From contig JAZQLQ010000001.1 of assembly GCA_045542735.1 (NCBI GenBank), positions 62,001 through 126,000 of the forward strand: a stretch of DNA of 64,000 bases, written 5' to 3'. The notes under the pieces were generated by a model. That model was not told the origin of the DNA and ran no database searches. It saw nothing but the letters and a program-made list of their open reading frames with translations. Positions 34,463 to 44,023 of this stretch are shown here, piece by piece. Position numbers and translations under genes: made by a program. This DNA comes from UBA2882 sp045542735. GTDB lineage: Bacteria > Bacillota > Clostridia > Lachnospirales > Lachnospiraceae. The first letter of the stretch is position 1. Each line of letters begins with the position of its first letter.

Positions 34463-36106
34463 ATGGCTGATATCAAGAAAAACAGAAGACAAAATTATAT
34501 TGCAAAAAACAATATCCAGGCGATTGGATTAATGGTTGTTTTTGTTGCAGCTCTCATAAAATGGATTTTTATGTCCAAACAAATTGGAGCAGGACAAAAT
34601 GTATATTTAATTGTTTTTACATTTTTGTTCGCTATTGTTTCCATTATTTCATTTACTTTACGTGAGGTAGTGTGCAAAGCAGTGGCATATCGCAAATCAA
34701 GAGGACAATACAAAAATGCTTTACGCATTATGAAAACAGCTGCCCTTACAGGCTTTGCCATAGGTGTTGTGTTTTTTTTGATTCTTGTGTTTGCGGCAGG
34801 AAGAATGACTAATATTTTGTTTTCATTGGGTGCATATGGGACCTTTCCTTTGATTTTTCTTGGGGCATCCATACCATTTCTGTTTTTATGGGCAATATTA
34901 CTTGGAAGTTTTGATGGTTTTGATTTTTCTATGCCGGATGGTGCAGCCAAAATTATCTTTGGTATTACAGATCTACTGGTTAGTGTGATTTTAATATTTA
35001 TTGCTTGTAATATGGGCAAGAAACATGCGGCACTTTTACATGATGACCAGGTATTAAATGCTTTTGGAGCATCCGGAGCAGCGGCAGGTTTTACAATTGC
35101 CTGTGTGTTTGCATCCCTTTGGTTGATTGTGTTGTTTAAAGCCTTCCGTCGTAAGATGAGAAATAATATTTCAGAGGATAACAGCCGTAGTCAGGAAAGT
35201 TTTATTGATCAGGTGGCGGGACTAGGTAGTGCTTGTGGGACACCCTTTGCACGTTATTTGGGATTTTTTGGTCCTTTATTATTGAATCAGATTTTGTTTT
35301 TTAAATTTTTCCAATGGCCGCCACACTTTAGTAGCGTCGGATTCCCCAATACTTATTATGCTCAGTATATTTTGGGATTTTTCTGGTTTGCTTTACCTTG
35401 TGGTTTAATGGAACTTTTGGGAAAACATACGGAAGAGCACTTACGCAAAGCTATGAAGAAAGATGATGTGTATCATAGCGGAATGTATATTATATTAAAT
35501 GTAAAACAATTTTTGTGCAGTATTTTACCGATTGTTGTTCTCGTTAGTGTCTGCCTAAGTTGTCTTCAATCGGTAGCTTTTGGTATAGATGTTACCGGCG
35601 AGTGGCTTTATGCAGTTGTATTGCTCTTATTTGGTTTGGCATTTCTTGGCGCTTCCATGCTAAAGGGATTAGGAAAAGAATGGCTTGGTATCATTGCAGG
35701 TCTGGTTGGTTTTGTCATTCAAAGCATTGCAGCAGTTTTCTTGTTTTCCAGGGAATGCTATACAACAGAACGGATTTTGTACTGCAATCTGATATATGGA
35801 ATTGTCTTTCTGGCTTTATGTGTTGGCTTTTTATATCGTTTTTGTGTATATAAAAAACAGTTGGTAAACCACCTTGGCATGCCATTATTAGCAACCTTTG
35901 TTATGTTAATTACTGCTGTGCTCTGTATGTTCTTAAAGAGCGTTATCGGACCTGTCGTTGCAATTATTATAGCTGTTGTTGTTTCGTTTGCTGTGCATAT
36001 GATAACTTTGATTATCACCGGCTGTGTCAAAGAAAATGAACTGGCTGACTTTCCTCAGGGTAGCTTACTGCGAATAATCGGAAGCATCATGGGAATTTAT
36101 TCGTAA
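34463..36106 (+). CDS. Polytopic membrane protein, flippase-like (MviN/SpoVB superfamily?)
   Basis: A 547-residue protein with about 13-14 membrane segments. Features consistent with the MOP flippase superfamily are the overall helix number, an internal GASGAAAGFTIACVFASLWLIV segment near 195-215 and a long amphipathic loop with RRKMRNN. I see no definite family motif, so the class is uncertain; SpoVB-like or a lineage-specific transporter are both possible. AAAGAGGT precedes the ATG, 12 bases after ybeY. Its position in a sporulation-linked cluster is compatible with a role in lipid-linked precursor movement, but that is an inference. Confidence 0.6.
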   Translation: MADIKKNRRQNYIAKNNIQAIGLMVVFVAALIKWIFMSKQIGAGQNVYLIVFTFLFAIVSIISFTLREVVCKAVAYRKSRGQYKNALRIMKTAALTGFAIGVVFFLILVFAAGRMTNILFSLGAYGTFPLIFLGASIPFLFLWAILLGSFDGFDFSMPDGAAKIIFGITDLLVSVILIFIACNMGKKHAALLHDDQVLNAFGASGAAAGFTIACVFASLWLIVLFKAFRRKMRNNISEDNSRSQESFIDQVAGLGSACGTPFARYLGFFGPLLLNQILFFKFFQWPPHFSSVGFPNTYYAQYILGFFWFALPCGLMELLGKHTEEHLRKAMKKDDVYHSGMYIILNVKQFLCSILPIVVLVSVCLSCLQSVAFGIDVTGEWLYAVVLLLFGLAFLGASMLKGLGKEWLGIIAGLVGFVIQSIAAVFLFSRECYTTERILYCNLIYGIVFLALCVGFLYRFCVYKKQLVNHLGMPLLATFVMLITAVLCMFLKSVIGPVVAIIIAVVVSFAVHMITLIITGCVKENELADFPQGSLLRIIGSIMGIYS

Positions 36107-36168
36107 ATAGACAAAAATTGAATAAAAATGTTGTTTTGGACTGATACTGATATAAAAGGAGTCGTAGT

Positions 36169-36813
36169 ATGAAATATTTATATCGTATCAGTCTTATTTT
36201 TATGATTTTAACGATTACATCTGCAACAATTTTGGGCAGTTATTATTTGTATAAAAATCATTCACGCAAAGAGGAATCTGTTCAACATGCAGAGGAAATT
36301 GTTAAAGAGGTATCCACCAAAAAAATTGCAACAGATTGTGATACAGAGTATGTGATATTGGAGCAGGATTTGGTAAAAGGAGGAAGCAATACCTTTGTCA
36401 GGGAGATTCCTGCAAAATATATTAATAAAACAAAAACAGAACTAATTTCATTGCTGGAGGAGGAAGAACGCGCGCCGGCATTAAGAGATAGGGAAAAAGG
36501 TTTAATTTCCATTCGGTTGTCTGTATTTTCCAACGAAAGAGTTGTTGTTATTAAAACATATAGAAAAGACGAACAAGCAAATAAGATGGAAACAGAAGAG
36601 GCGGTAGTGTCAGAAAACCATGCGGGCTGTTTTTTCTTAATGGCAAATAATGGATATGTTTCTGTATATTGCAATGATATGCGTACCTTGTATTTATCCA
36701 CAGATATTGAGTTGGAACACTTGCCACAGGAACTTCAACAGGAGATATTAGATAAAAAATATATAAAAAATGAAGAAGAACTTTACAATTTTCTTGAGTC
36801 TTATTCCAGTTAG
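36169..36813 (+). CDS. Membrane-anchored protein with BofC-like C-terminal domain
   Basis: A 214-residue protein with one N-terminal membrane helix (about 7-27) and a mainly extracytoplasmic body. The C-terminal pattern LYLSTDIELEHLPQELQQEI, with EEELYNFLESYSS at the end, resembles the BofC C-terminal domain, which regulates the SpoIVB protease in Bacillus. The central region (FVREIPAKYINKTKTELISLL) is found in related Clostridia proteins. A pairing with SpoIVB cannot be shown here. AAAGGAG precedes the ATG, after a 62-base gap with no convincing promoter. Confidence 0.7.
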   Translation: MKYLYRISLIFMILTITSATILGSYYLYKNHSRKEESVQHAEEIVKEVSTKKIATDCDTEYVILEQDLVKGGSNTFVREIPAKYINKTKTELISLLEEEERAPALRDREKGLISIRLSVFSNERVVVIKTYRKDEQANKMETEEAVVSENHAGCFFLMANNGYVSVYCNDMRTLYLSTDIELEHLPQELQQEILDKKYIKNEEELYNFLESYSS

Positions 36814-36851
36814 AGTTATAATTTTATTAATTGTGCATGGAGGGAAAATGT

Positions 36852-38075
36852 ATGAAAAAGACAGTTTGTATTATTGGTGGCGGTGCTTCAGGTATTATGG
36901 CTTCTATTGCGGCAGCACAAGCCGGAGCGAAAGTTATAATCTTGGATCAAAGCGACCGAATCGGAAAAAAAGTATTATTAACAGGAAATGGCAAGTGTAA
37001 TTTGACGAACTTGCATATGGATGCATCCCATTACAACACATCCGGCGATATCTCTTTTGTAGAAACAGTATTAAACACATTTTCTGAAAAAGACTTGATG
37101 GATTTTTTCGAAAAGCAAGGTATGCGCCTGATGGTAAATAAGGAATGCTATGTATATCCGGAAAGCGAGGCGGCAACAACGGTTGTCAATGTATTAAGAA
37201 GGACCTTGCAGACTCTGGATGTATCGATTTATACCAATATCCGGATTAAGGATATTGTATATGACTCTCACAAGTATTGCGTTCAAACAGAAAGTGAAGA
37301 GTTTGATGCAGATTGTGTTATTATGGCATGCGGCGGTCAATCCTATCCCAAAACCGGTTCTGATGGTAGTGGTTACGCCTTATTGGAAAAATTAAATATT
37401 CCGGTAATACCACCTTATCCTGCACTTACCGCTTTGGTTAGTGATAAAAAAGGTATCAAAACTTTATCCGGTGTACGCGCTAATGCCAAAGTTACACTTT
37501 TGATTAATTCAAAAGCTGTTGCATCCGATTGCGGACAAGTTCAGTTTACAGACTACGGCATTTCCGGAATTCCTGTTTTTCAGGTAAGTACTGTGGCATC
37601 TCGTGCATTACAGGCAGGAGAACGGGTTGTAGTAAAGGTTAATTTGTTTCCAAATATGTCAGAGAAGGAAGTATTTACATTACTTTGGTATCAATTAACC
37701 CAATTTGAAACACTTCCGATAGAGGATGCTTTACAAGGCTTTGTACATAAAAAATGGATTGAATACTTAAATACGAAATTTAAGTTGCGTCGTTTTGATT
37801 GTGCAAAAGATATTACCGTTGATGTGGTTTCTGATATAGTCAATGAACTGGTCAACATGGAATATGTTATAACAGCAGTCAAAGAATATGATTTTTGTCA
37901 GGTAACCGGCGGTGGTGTAGCACTTGATCAAGTTGATGATCAGATGCAATGCAAAGCTTATCCGGGCTTATATATTGTGGGTGAAATGTTGGATGTGACC
38001 GGCGAATGCGGTGGATATAATCTTCAATGGGCATTTTCCACAGGATATATTGCCGGTTCTCACGCCGCAAAATGA
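36852..38075 (+). CDS. FAD-dependent oxidoreductase, HI0933/YhiN (BaiN-like) family
   Basis: A 407-residue flavoprotein. The FAD motif is IIGGGASGIMASIAAAQAG near 6-24, the diagnostic TGNGKCNLTN is near 46, and the C-terminal block VTGGGVALDQV, GLYIVGEMLDVTGECGG and NLQWAFSTG is intact. Relatives include the BaiN NADH-dependent bile-acid reductase candidate, but most have no known substrate; the name should not be taken as a bile-acid role. The ATG at 36852 is set by GGAGGG. The downstream flavoprotein starts seven bases after its stop. Confidence 0.9.
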   Translation: MKKTVCIIGGGASGIMASIAAAQAGAKVIILDQSDRIGKKVLLTGNGKCNLTNLHMDASHYNTSGDISFVETVLNTFSEKDLMDFFEKQGMRLMVNKECYVYPESEAATTVVNVLRRTLQTLDVSIYTNIRIKDIVYDSHKYCVQTESEEFDADCVIMACGGQSYPKTGSDGSGYALLEKLNIPVIPPYPALTALVSDKKGIKTLSGVRANAKVTLLINSKAVASDCGQVQFTDYGISGIPVFQVSTVASRALQAGERVVVKVNLFPNMSEKEVFTLLWYQLTQFETLPIEDALQGFVHKKWIEYLNTKFKLRRFDCAKDITVDVVSDIVNELVNMEYVITAVKEYDFCQVTGGGVALDQVDDQMQCKAYPGLYIVGEMLDVTGECGGYNLQWAFSTGYIAGSHAAK

Positions 38076-38082
38076 GGAGAGT

Positions 38083-39690
38083 ATGATTAAATATAACCAG
38101 TTAAAAATGCATCCCGGTTATTCAATCCAGGATATTGTTGGTAAAGTGGCCGCAAAATTACATATACCGGCTGAGCAGATCAAGGATTTAGTGATTTTAA
38201 AAGAATCCATTGATGCCAGAAAGAAACCGGATGTTTTCTATACCTTATCTGTGGCTTTTTCTTATGAAAAGGAACAGGATGTATTGAAAAAACAGCAGAA
38301 AAACAAGGATATTTCACAATATCAACCGGTCCATGTTTCGTTTCCTATTGTGAATCCTACGGTATGTCGAGAAAACCCTATCGTTGTTGGGGCCGGACCT
38401 GCCGGTTTGTTTTGTGCATATTACCTTGCCAAAATGGGATTGGCTCCTATTTTATTGGAGCGTGGTGAAACTGTAGATAAACGCCAAAAAGATGTGGAAA
38501 CATTTTGGAAAACAGGTAAGTTAAAGCCGGAATCCAATGTGCAATTTGGTGAAGGTGGAGCGGGCACTTTTTCAGATGGTAAATTAAACACATTAAACAA
38601 AGACCCTTATGGCTATCAACAGGAAGTTTTAAGTTTGTTTGTGAAAGCCGGCGCCAATCCGGCGATTTTGTATGAACAAAAACCGCATTTGGGTACCGAT
38701 CAATTATTATTGATTGTACAGAATCTACGAAAAGAGATTATCCGTATGGGAGGAACGGTACGTTTTGGTGCAAAACTGACAGATTTTCAAGTTGATGATT
38801 GTGGACATGTAACCTCTGTTACTATAAACGACCGGGAAACCATCCGTACCAATCATGTGGTATTAGCCATTGGTCATAGTGCCAGAGATACTTTTGCCTG
38901 GTTATATGATAAACAAATGAAGATGGAAGCAAAAGCTTTTGCTGTGGGATATCGTGTCCAACACTTGCAAAAAGATATTGATATTAGCCAATATGGTGTA
39001 CAAGAAGAAGGAATGTTTCCGCCTGCACCATATAAGATAACCGCACAAGCGCAAAACGGCAGAGGTGTTTATAGTTTCTGTATGTGTCCCGGTGGATATG
39101 TGGTAAATTCTTCCTCTGAGGAAGGTATGCTTTGTATCAACGGGATGAGCTATAGTGAACGCAGTGGTGATAATGCCAACAGTGCCATTATTATTTCTGT
39201 TACACCGGAAGATTTTCAAAGCAAAGATCCTCTTGCGGGGATTGCATTCCAACGTGAATTGGAAAAAAGGGCATATGAGGCGGGAAAAGGAAAGATTCCG
39301 TTACAACGCTTTGAAGATTATATAAATAATTGTTCTTCTAAAGATGCCGGAACGATTAAACCTTGGTTAAAAGGAGAATATGTATATTCCAACTTACGCG
39401 GCATTTTGCCGTCAACCCTGGAAGATGCCTTTATGGATGGTATGATACAGTTTGGACGCAAAATCAAAGGCTTTGATGATAAAGATACATTACTTGCCGG
39501 AATTGAAGCAAGAACTTCATCTCCGGTACGAATTTTACGCGATCCGGTTTCTTGTGAATCCGTTTCTATAAAAGGTGTGTATCCCTGTGGCGAAGGAGCT
39601 GGATATGCAGGTGGGATTACATCTGCGGCCACCGACGGTTTACGTGTGGCTTTGGCGCTTGCAAAGAATCTGGGAGGAAATAAACAGTGA
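38083..39690 (+). CDS. FAD-dependent dehydrogenase (large, YhfW/DUF-type N-terminus)
   Basis: A 535-residue protein. An N-terminal domain of about 90 residues (LKMHPGYSIQDIVGKVAAKL, ILKESIDARKKPDVFYTL) is typical of a Firmicutes flavoprotein family. The FAD motif VVGAGPAGLFCAYYLAKMG follows near 99-117, then FGEGGAGTFSDGKLNT near 153-168 and the C-terminal YPCGEGAGYAGGITSAA. The substrate is unknown; the family has been loosely connected with dehydrogenase activity only. GAGGAG lies seven bases before the ATG, and the proB start overlaps its stop by four bases. Confidence 0.9.
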   Translation: MIKYNQLKMHPGYSIQDIVGKVAAKLHIPAEQIKDLVILKESIDARKKPDVFYTLSVAFSYEKEQDVLKKQQKNKDISQYQPVHVSFPIVNPTVCRENPIVVGAGPAGLFCAYYLAKMGLAPILLERGETVDKRQKDVETFWKTGKLKPESNVQFGEGGAGTFSDGKLNTLNKDPYGYQQEVLSLFVKAGANPAILYEQKPHLGTDQLLLIVQNLRKEIIRMGGTVRFGAKLTDFQVDDCGHVTSVTINDRETIRTNHVVLAIGHSARDTFAWLYDKQMKMEAKAFAVGYRVQHLQKDIDISQYGVQEEGMFPPAPYKITAQAQNGRGVYSFCMCPGGYVVNSSSEEGMLCINGMSYSERSGDNANSAIIISVTPEDFQSKDPLAGIAFQRELEKRAYEAGKGKIPLQRFEDYINNCSSKDAGTIKPWLKGEYVYSNLRGILPSTLEDAFMDGMIQFGRKIKGFDDKDTLLAGIEARTSSPVRILRDPVSCESVSIKGVYPCGEGAGYAGGITSAATDGLRVALALAKNLGGNKQ

Positions 39691-40544
39691 GTTTAAGAGA
39701 GTGTATAAAGGATAAAAAAAGAATTGTAATTAAAGTCGGTTCGTCTTCTTTGCAACACAAAGAAACCGGTGGCTTGGATTATACCAAACTGGAAGTGTTG
39801 GTACGGGAAATCTGCAATCTTCGTAATCAAGGTAAGGATGTTGTATTGGTTTCATCCGGTGCCATTGCAGTGGGAAGAAGAGCAATCCGTTTGCAAAATA
39901 CAGAAGAGGACAATCCTATTGCCGTTAAGCAGGCCTGTGCTGCAATTGGACAGGCTAAGCTTATGATGGTTTATCAAAAAATCTTTTCCGAATATAATCA
40001 TGTAGCAGCACAGATTTTGATGACCAAAAATACTATTTTGGATACCTTAAATCGTTTCAATGCACATAATACTTTTTCGGAACTGTTAAAGTTGGGTGTT
40101 GTGCCTATTGTAAATGAAAATGATACGGTAGCTACTTATGAAATTAAATTTGGTGATAATGATACCTTATCTGCCATTGTTGCAGCGTTGGTTGATGCGG
40201 ATTTGCTAATTTTATTATCTGATATTGATGGCTTATATACCGATGATCCCCGTCAAAATCCGGATGCTAAGTTTATCAGCGAAGTGGATGAATTGACAGA
40301 TGAATTAATGGGCATGGGCAAAGAATCCACCGGCAGCAATGTGGGGACAGGCGGTATGAACACCAAATTGCAGGCTGCTAAGATTGCTACCAGTGCCGGT
40401 GCTGACATGGTCATTGCCAATGCAGATGATATGCGTATTATTCACCGCATTATGGATGGCAGGGAATACGGCACCTTCTTTAAAGCCCATAAAGATGAGA
40501 ACTTCTATTTAGCAGATTATGTATCAGATATGGAGCATGTATAG
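39687..40544 (+). CDS. proB: Glutamate 5-kinase (short form without PUA domain)
   Basis: A 285-residue amino-acid kinase, first enzyme of proline synthesis. The N-terminus IVIKVGSSSL near 11-20, VSSGAIAVG near 55, NENDTVAT near 145 and VGTGGMNTKLQAAKIA near 218 are all present. The C-terminal PUA domain of the long enteric form is missing, as in many Firmicutes. The GTG start overlaps the previous stop (GTGA), with GGGAGG upstream. proA lies 800 bases downstream, separated by two small genes in the same operon. Confidence 0.96.
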   Translation: MSLRECIKDKKRIVIKVGSSSLQHKETGGLDYTKLEVLVREICNLRNQGKDVVLVSSGAIAVGRRAIRLQNTEEDNPIAVKQACAAIGQAKLMMVYQKIFSEYNHVAAQILMTKNTILDTLNRFNAHNTFSELLKLGVVPIVNENDTVATYEIKFGDNDTLSAIVAALVDADLLILLSDIDGLYTDDPRQNPDAKFISEVDELTDELMGMGKESTGSNVGTGGMNTKLQAAKIATSAGADMVIANADDMRIIHRIMDGREYGTFFKAHKDENFYLADYVSDMEHV

Positions 40545-40559
40545 AAAGGAAAATGAATT

Positions 40560-40787
40560 GTGGCAGAGTTAAATATTGCGAGAATTAATGAGTTATATCA
40601 CAAATCCCAATCTGTGGGATTAACAGAAGAAGAAAAAGCGGAGCAGGCTATGCTTCGCAAAAACTATGCTGCCAGTGTGCGTGCAAGTTTGCGTGGACAA
40701 CTGGATAATATCAGCATTCAGGAAAAAGATGGAAGTATCACAAACTTAGGTGAAAAATTTGGAAACAAAGAAGCAACTGAGAATTAA
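40560..40787 (+). CDS. DUF896 (YnzC/YlaC-type) small protein
   Basis: A 75-residue protein with the DUF896 pattern LNIARINELYHKSQSVGLTE near the start, EEKAEQAMLRKNY near 25-37 and VRASLRGQLDNISI near 41-54. Family members are short helical hairpins; one is linked to the SOS response in Bacillus, but the biochemical role is unknown. The start is GTG, with AAAGGAAAA upstream. It lies between proB and the folate enzyme, overlapping the latter by about 29 bases. Confidence 0.9.
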   Translation: MAELNIARINELYHKSQSVGLTEEEKAEQAMLRKNYAASVRASLRGQLDNISIQEKDGSITNLGEKFGNKEATEN

Positions 40788-41340
40788 ACTAAAACAGATA
40801 CGGGAACGGCTATCTTTGGATGAACAAAATGACTTATCCTATACCATAACCGAAAAAGTTGTATCCCATTACGATTTTCAAAAAGCAAAAAATATTTTGA
40901 TATATATGCACTACAACAATGAAGTTCAGACTGATGGTATTATTTTGTATGCATTTATGCTTGGTAAAAAGGTCTTTATTCCCAAAGTTGAAGGAGATAT
41001 CATGAATTTTTATGAAATTCACGATATCAAAGAGTGTGTATCCGGTTTTCGGGGGATTCCCGAGCCGCCGGTTGATGCAAAATGCTTTTCTATGTCAACA
41101 GATAGTCCCAAGGATGAAACATTAGTGATTTTACCGGGATTGGGATTTGACCAAAAGGGAAGACGCATCGGATATGGTGGTGGCTATTATGATAAATATC
41201 TGGAAGCAAACACCAATTGTATGAAAATGGCCATTGCCTATGATATACAATGTGTTGATGATATTCCTGTAGAAGAAACTGATATCGCGATGGATGTGAT
41301 TATTACCGATGAACAGATTATATTAAATGACGAGGAGTGA
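40759..41340 (+). CDS. 5-formyltetrahydrofolate cyclo-ligase
   Basis: A 193-residue MTHFS enzyme, converting 5-formyl-THF to methenyl-THF with ATP. The signature GRRIGYGGGYYDKYL near 134-148 and LPGLGFDQKG near 124 are intact. The start is not certain: TTG 40759 has TTAGGTG six bases upstream and begins with ETKKQLRIKLK, whereas GTG 40750 has no clear site. Either makes it overlap the DUF896 gene. Its position inside the proB-proA operon is a curiosity; related one-carbon genes fhs and folD lie at 17182-19714. Confidence 0.93.
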   Translation: METKKQLRIKLKQIRERLSLDEQNDLSYTITEKVVSHYDFQKAKNILIYMHYNNEVQTDGIILYAFMLGKKVFIPKVEGDIMNFYEIHDIKECVSGFRGIPEPPVDAKCFSMSTDSPKDETLVILPGLGFDQKGRRIGYGGGYYDKYLEANTNCMKMAIAYDIQCVDDIPVEETDIAMDVIITDEQIILNDEE

Positions 41341-41344
41341 GACA

Positions 41345-42592
41345 ATGACAGATTTAAATATGCTTGGTAAAAGAGCTGTTGCGGCAAAATATGAAATGCA
41401 AATGCTTTCTACCGAGGTGAAAAATGAAGCGCTTATGGCAGTAGCGAAGAGATTGGTAGCCGATCAAGATGCTATTCTTTCAGCCAATGATATTGATATT
41501 AAAAAAGGCGAAGAAAACGGGATGCATCCCGGATTAATTGACCGTTTACGCCTGACAAAAGATCGTATTAAGGCCATGGCTGAGGGCTTAGAGCAGGTTG
41601 TTTCACTTCCCGATCCCATTGGCGAGACCTTGAGTACATCAGAGCGTCCCAATGGTTTAAACATCCAAAAAGTACGGGTACCTTTGGGTGTAATCGGCAT
41701 CATTTATGAATCACGTCCCAATGTAACCGCAGATGCATTCGGTCTTTGTTTTAAATCCGGTAATGCAGTGATTTTAAAGGGTGGTTCTGATGCCATTCAT
41801 TCCAATATTGCAATTACAACATCCATCCGTGAGGCCCTGAAGGAGTGCGGACTTTGCGAAGATGCCATCTTATTAATTGAAGATACAGATCGTGAAGTGA
41901 CCAGACAATTCATGAAAATGAATGACTATGTCGATGTTTTAATCCCCAGAGGAAGTGCAGGTCTCATCCGTACAGTCGTAGAAAACAGCACAATTCCCGT
42001 AATTGAGACCGGAAGTGGCAATTGTCATATTTATGTGGATAAAGATGCCGATTTAAGCAAGGCAATCCCGATTATTGTCAATGCCAAGACCCAGCGTATC
42101 GGCGTGTGTAATGCATGCGAATCATTGGTTGTACATGAAGAGATTAGTGAAAAGCTTTTACCTGCATTGACAGTAGCTTTAAAAGAAAAAAATGTGGAAA
42201 TCCGTGCAGACAAACCTGCAATGACATTTATTTCGGATTGCTCCGAAGCAACGGAAGAGGATTTTTCTACAGAATATTTAGATTATATTATTTCTGTTAA
42301 AACAGTATCGGATGTCAAGGAAGCAATTGCCCATATTAATCGCAACAACACCAAGCATTCCGAAGCAATTATTACAGAAAATACCGAGACCGCAGAGTTG
42401 TTTTTACGCGGTGTAGATGCTGCCTGTGTTTATGTCAATGCATCTACCCGTTTTACTGATGGATTTGAGTTTGGATTTGGGGCGGAAATCGGTATCAGTA
42501 CCCAAAAACTTCACGCCAGAGGTCCAATGGGACTTCCTGAATTGACCTCCTATCAATATCGTATATTAGGTGAAGGTCAGGTTCGTCCATAA
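41345..42592 (+). CDS. proA: Gamma-glutamyl phosphate reductase
   Basis: A 415-residue NADPH enzyme, second step of proline synthesis. The catalytic cysteine sits in QRIGVCNACESL near 248-259; further family blocks are VPLGVIGIIYESRPNVTADA near 108-127, LKGGSDAIHSN near 140-150 and the C-terminal FGAEIGISTQKLHARGPMGL. GAGGAG precedes the ATG at 41345, four bases after the folate enzyme. The preceding in-frame start is rejected because it would lie within the binding site. Confidence 0.97.
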   Translation: MTDLNMLGKRAVAAKYEMQMLSTEVKNEALMAVAKRLVADQDAILSANDIDIKKGEENGMHPGLIDRLRLTKDRIKAMAEGLEQVVSLPDPIGETLSTSERPNGLNIQKVRVPLGVIGIIYESRPNVTADAFGLCFKSGNAVILKGGSDAIHSNIAITTSIREALKECGLCEDAILLIEDTDREVTRQFMKMNDYVDVLIPRGSAGLIRTVVENSTIPVIETGSGNCHIYVDKDADLSKAIPIIVNAKTQRIGVCNACESLVVHEEISEKLLPALTVALKEKNVEIRADKPAMTFISDCSEATEEDFSTEYLDYIISVKTVSDVKEAIAHINRNNTKHSEAIITENTETAELFLRGVDAACVYVNASTRFTDGFEFGFGAEIGISTQKLHARGPMGLPELTSYQYRILGEGQVRP

Positions 42593-42619
42593 AAACGGAA
42601 GCATTGGAAAGGATACAAT

Positions 42620-44014
42620 ATGAACGAAGCAGAAATTCAATATGGATACATAGAACAGGCAAAGAAAATAATTACAGAGAAAGAAGCGCAAAAAGGAAGA
42701 AAACTGACATGTTGTGTACAGACCTTCGGTTGTCAGATGAATTCCAGGGACTCTGAGAAGTTATCCGGGATTTTACATGCCGTTGGTTTTGTAGAAACTG
42801 AAGATGAAAATGCTGATTTGGTAATTTACAACACCTGTACAGTCCGTGATAATGCAAACCAACGCGTATACGGTAGATTGGGTGTATTAAATGGCTATAA
42901 ACGCAAAAATCCCGATATGAAGATTTGTTTGTGTGGATGTATGATGCAGGAGCCTACTGTAATTGAGAAAATACGCAAAAGCTATTCTTTCGTAGATTTG
43001 ATTTTTGGAACACACAATATTTTTAAATTTGCCGAGTTATTGGTGAAAATGTATGAGGCAGACAGTATGTTGGTGGATATTTGGGAGGACACAGATCAAA
43101 TTGTGGAACAACTTCCCGTACAACGTAAATATCCTTTTAAATCCGGCATTAATATTATGTTTGGATGTAACAACTTCTGTAGTTACTGTATCGTTCCCTA
43201 TGTAAGAGGACGTGAAAGAAGCCGTAAACCGGAAGAAATCTTAGATGAAATCCGTAATTTGGCAAAAGATGGCGTTGTAGAAGTCATGCTTCTTGGACAA
43301 AATGTGAATTCTTACGGTAAAAATCTTGAGAATCCCATTTCTTTTGCAGCGCTTTTGCAAAAAGTGGAAGAGATTGAAGGAATTGAGAGAATCCGCTTTA
43401 TGACTTCTCATCCCAAGGATTTGTCTGATGAGTTAATTGAAGTTATGAAGCATTCCAAAAAGATTTGCAGACATCTTCATTTACCGTTACAATCCGGTTC
43501 TACACGAATATTAAAAGAAATGAACCGCAGATATACAAAAGAACAATATCTTGCATTAGCAGAGAAAATCCGACGTGAAATTCCCGATATTGCCATTACT
43601 ACAGATATCATTGTGGGATTTCCCGGGGAAACTTATGAAGATGTGCAGGAAACAATTGATGTAGTCAAAAAAGTGCGTTATGACAATGCATTTACTTTCC
43701 AATATTCCAAACGCACAGGGACACCTGCTGCAGCTATGGAAAATCAAGTGCCGCAAGAACTGGTAACAAAGCATTTTGATGAGTTGTTGGCAGTTGTACA
43801 AGAGACGGCAAAGAATCAGGCAGGACGTTTCCAAGGACAAACCATGGATGCGTTAGTAGAGGATGTAAATGAGCACGATTCAACCCTTGTAACAGGAAGA
43901 TTAAGTAATAATATGATTGTACATTTCCCTGGTGGAAAAGAATTAATCGGAAAGATTGTTCCGGTTTATTTAAAAGAATGCAAAGGCTTCTATTATTTGG
44001 GAGAAATGCGTTAG
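42620..44014 (+). CDS. miaB: tRNA-2-methylthio-N6-dimethylallyladenosine synthase MiaB
   Basis: A 464-residue radical-SAM methylthiotransferase. The UPF0004 domain has the three cluster cysteines in TFGCQMNSRDSE, YNTCTVRDNANQ and LCGCMMQEP. The radical SAM motif CNNFCSYCIVPYVRGRERSR lies at about 183-202 and a TRAM domain ends the chain (about 395-464). It modifies A37 after MiaA has added the dimethylallyl group; miaA is at 50292-51245 in the same direction. A 20-30 residue N-terminal extension before the first motif (YGYIEQAKKIITEKEAQ) is typical of Clostridia. Confidence 0.97.
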   Translation: MNEAEIQYGYIEQAKKIITEKEAQKGRKLTCCVQTFGCQMNSRDSEKLSGILHAVGFVETEDENADLVIYNTCTVRDNANQRVYGRLGVLNGYKRKNPDMKICLCGCMMQEPTVIEKIRKSYSFVDLIFGTHNIFKFAELLVKMYEADSMLVDIWEDTDQIVEQLPVQRKYPFKSGINIMFGCNNFCSYCIVPYVRGRERSRKPEEILDEIRNLAKDGVVEVMLLGQNVNSYGKNLENPISFAALLQKVEEIEGIERIRFMTSHPKDLSDELIEVMKHSKKICRHLHLPLQSGSTRILKEMNRRYTKEQYLALAEKIRREIPDIAITTDIIVGFPGETYEDVQETIDVVKKVRYDNAFTFQYSKRTGTPAAAMENQVPQELVTKHFDELLAVVQETAKNQAGRFQGQTMDALVEDVNEHDSTLVTGRLSNNMIVHFPGGKELIGKIVPVYLKECKGFYYLGEMR

Positions 44015-44023
44015 GAGACTATT

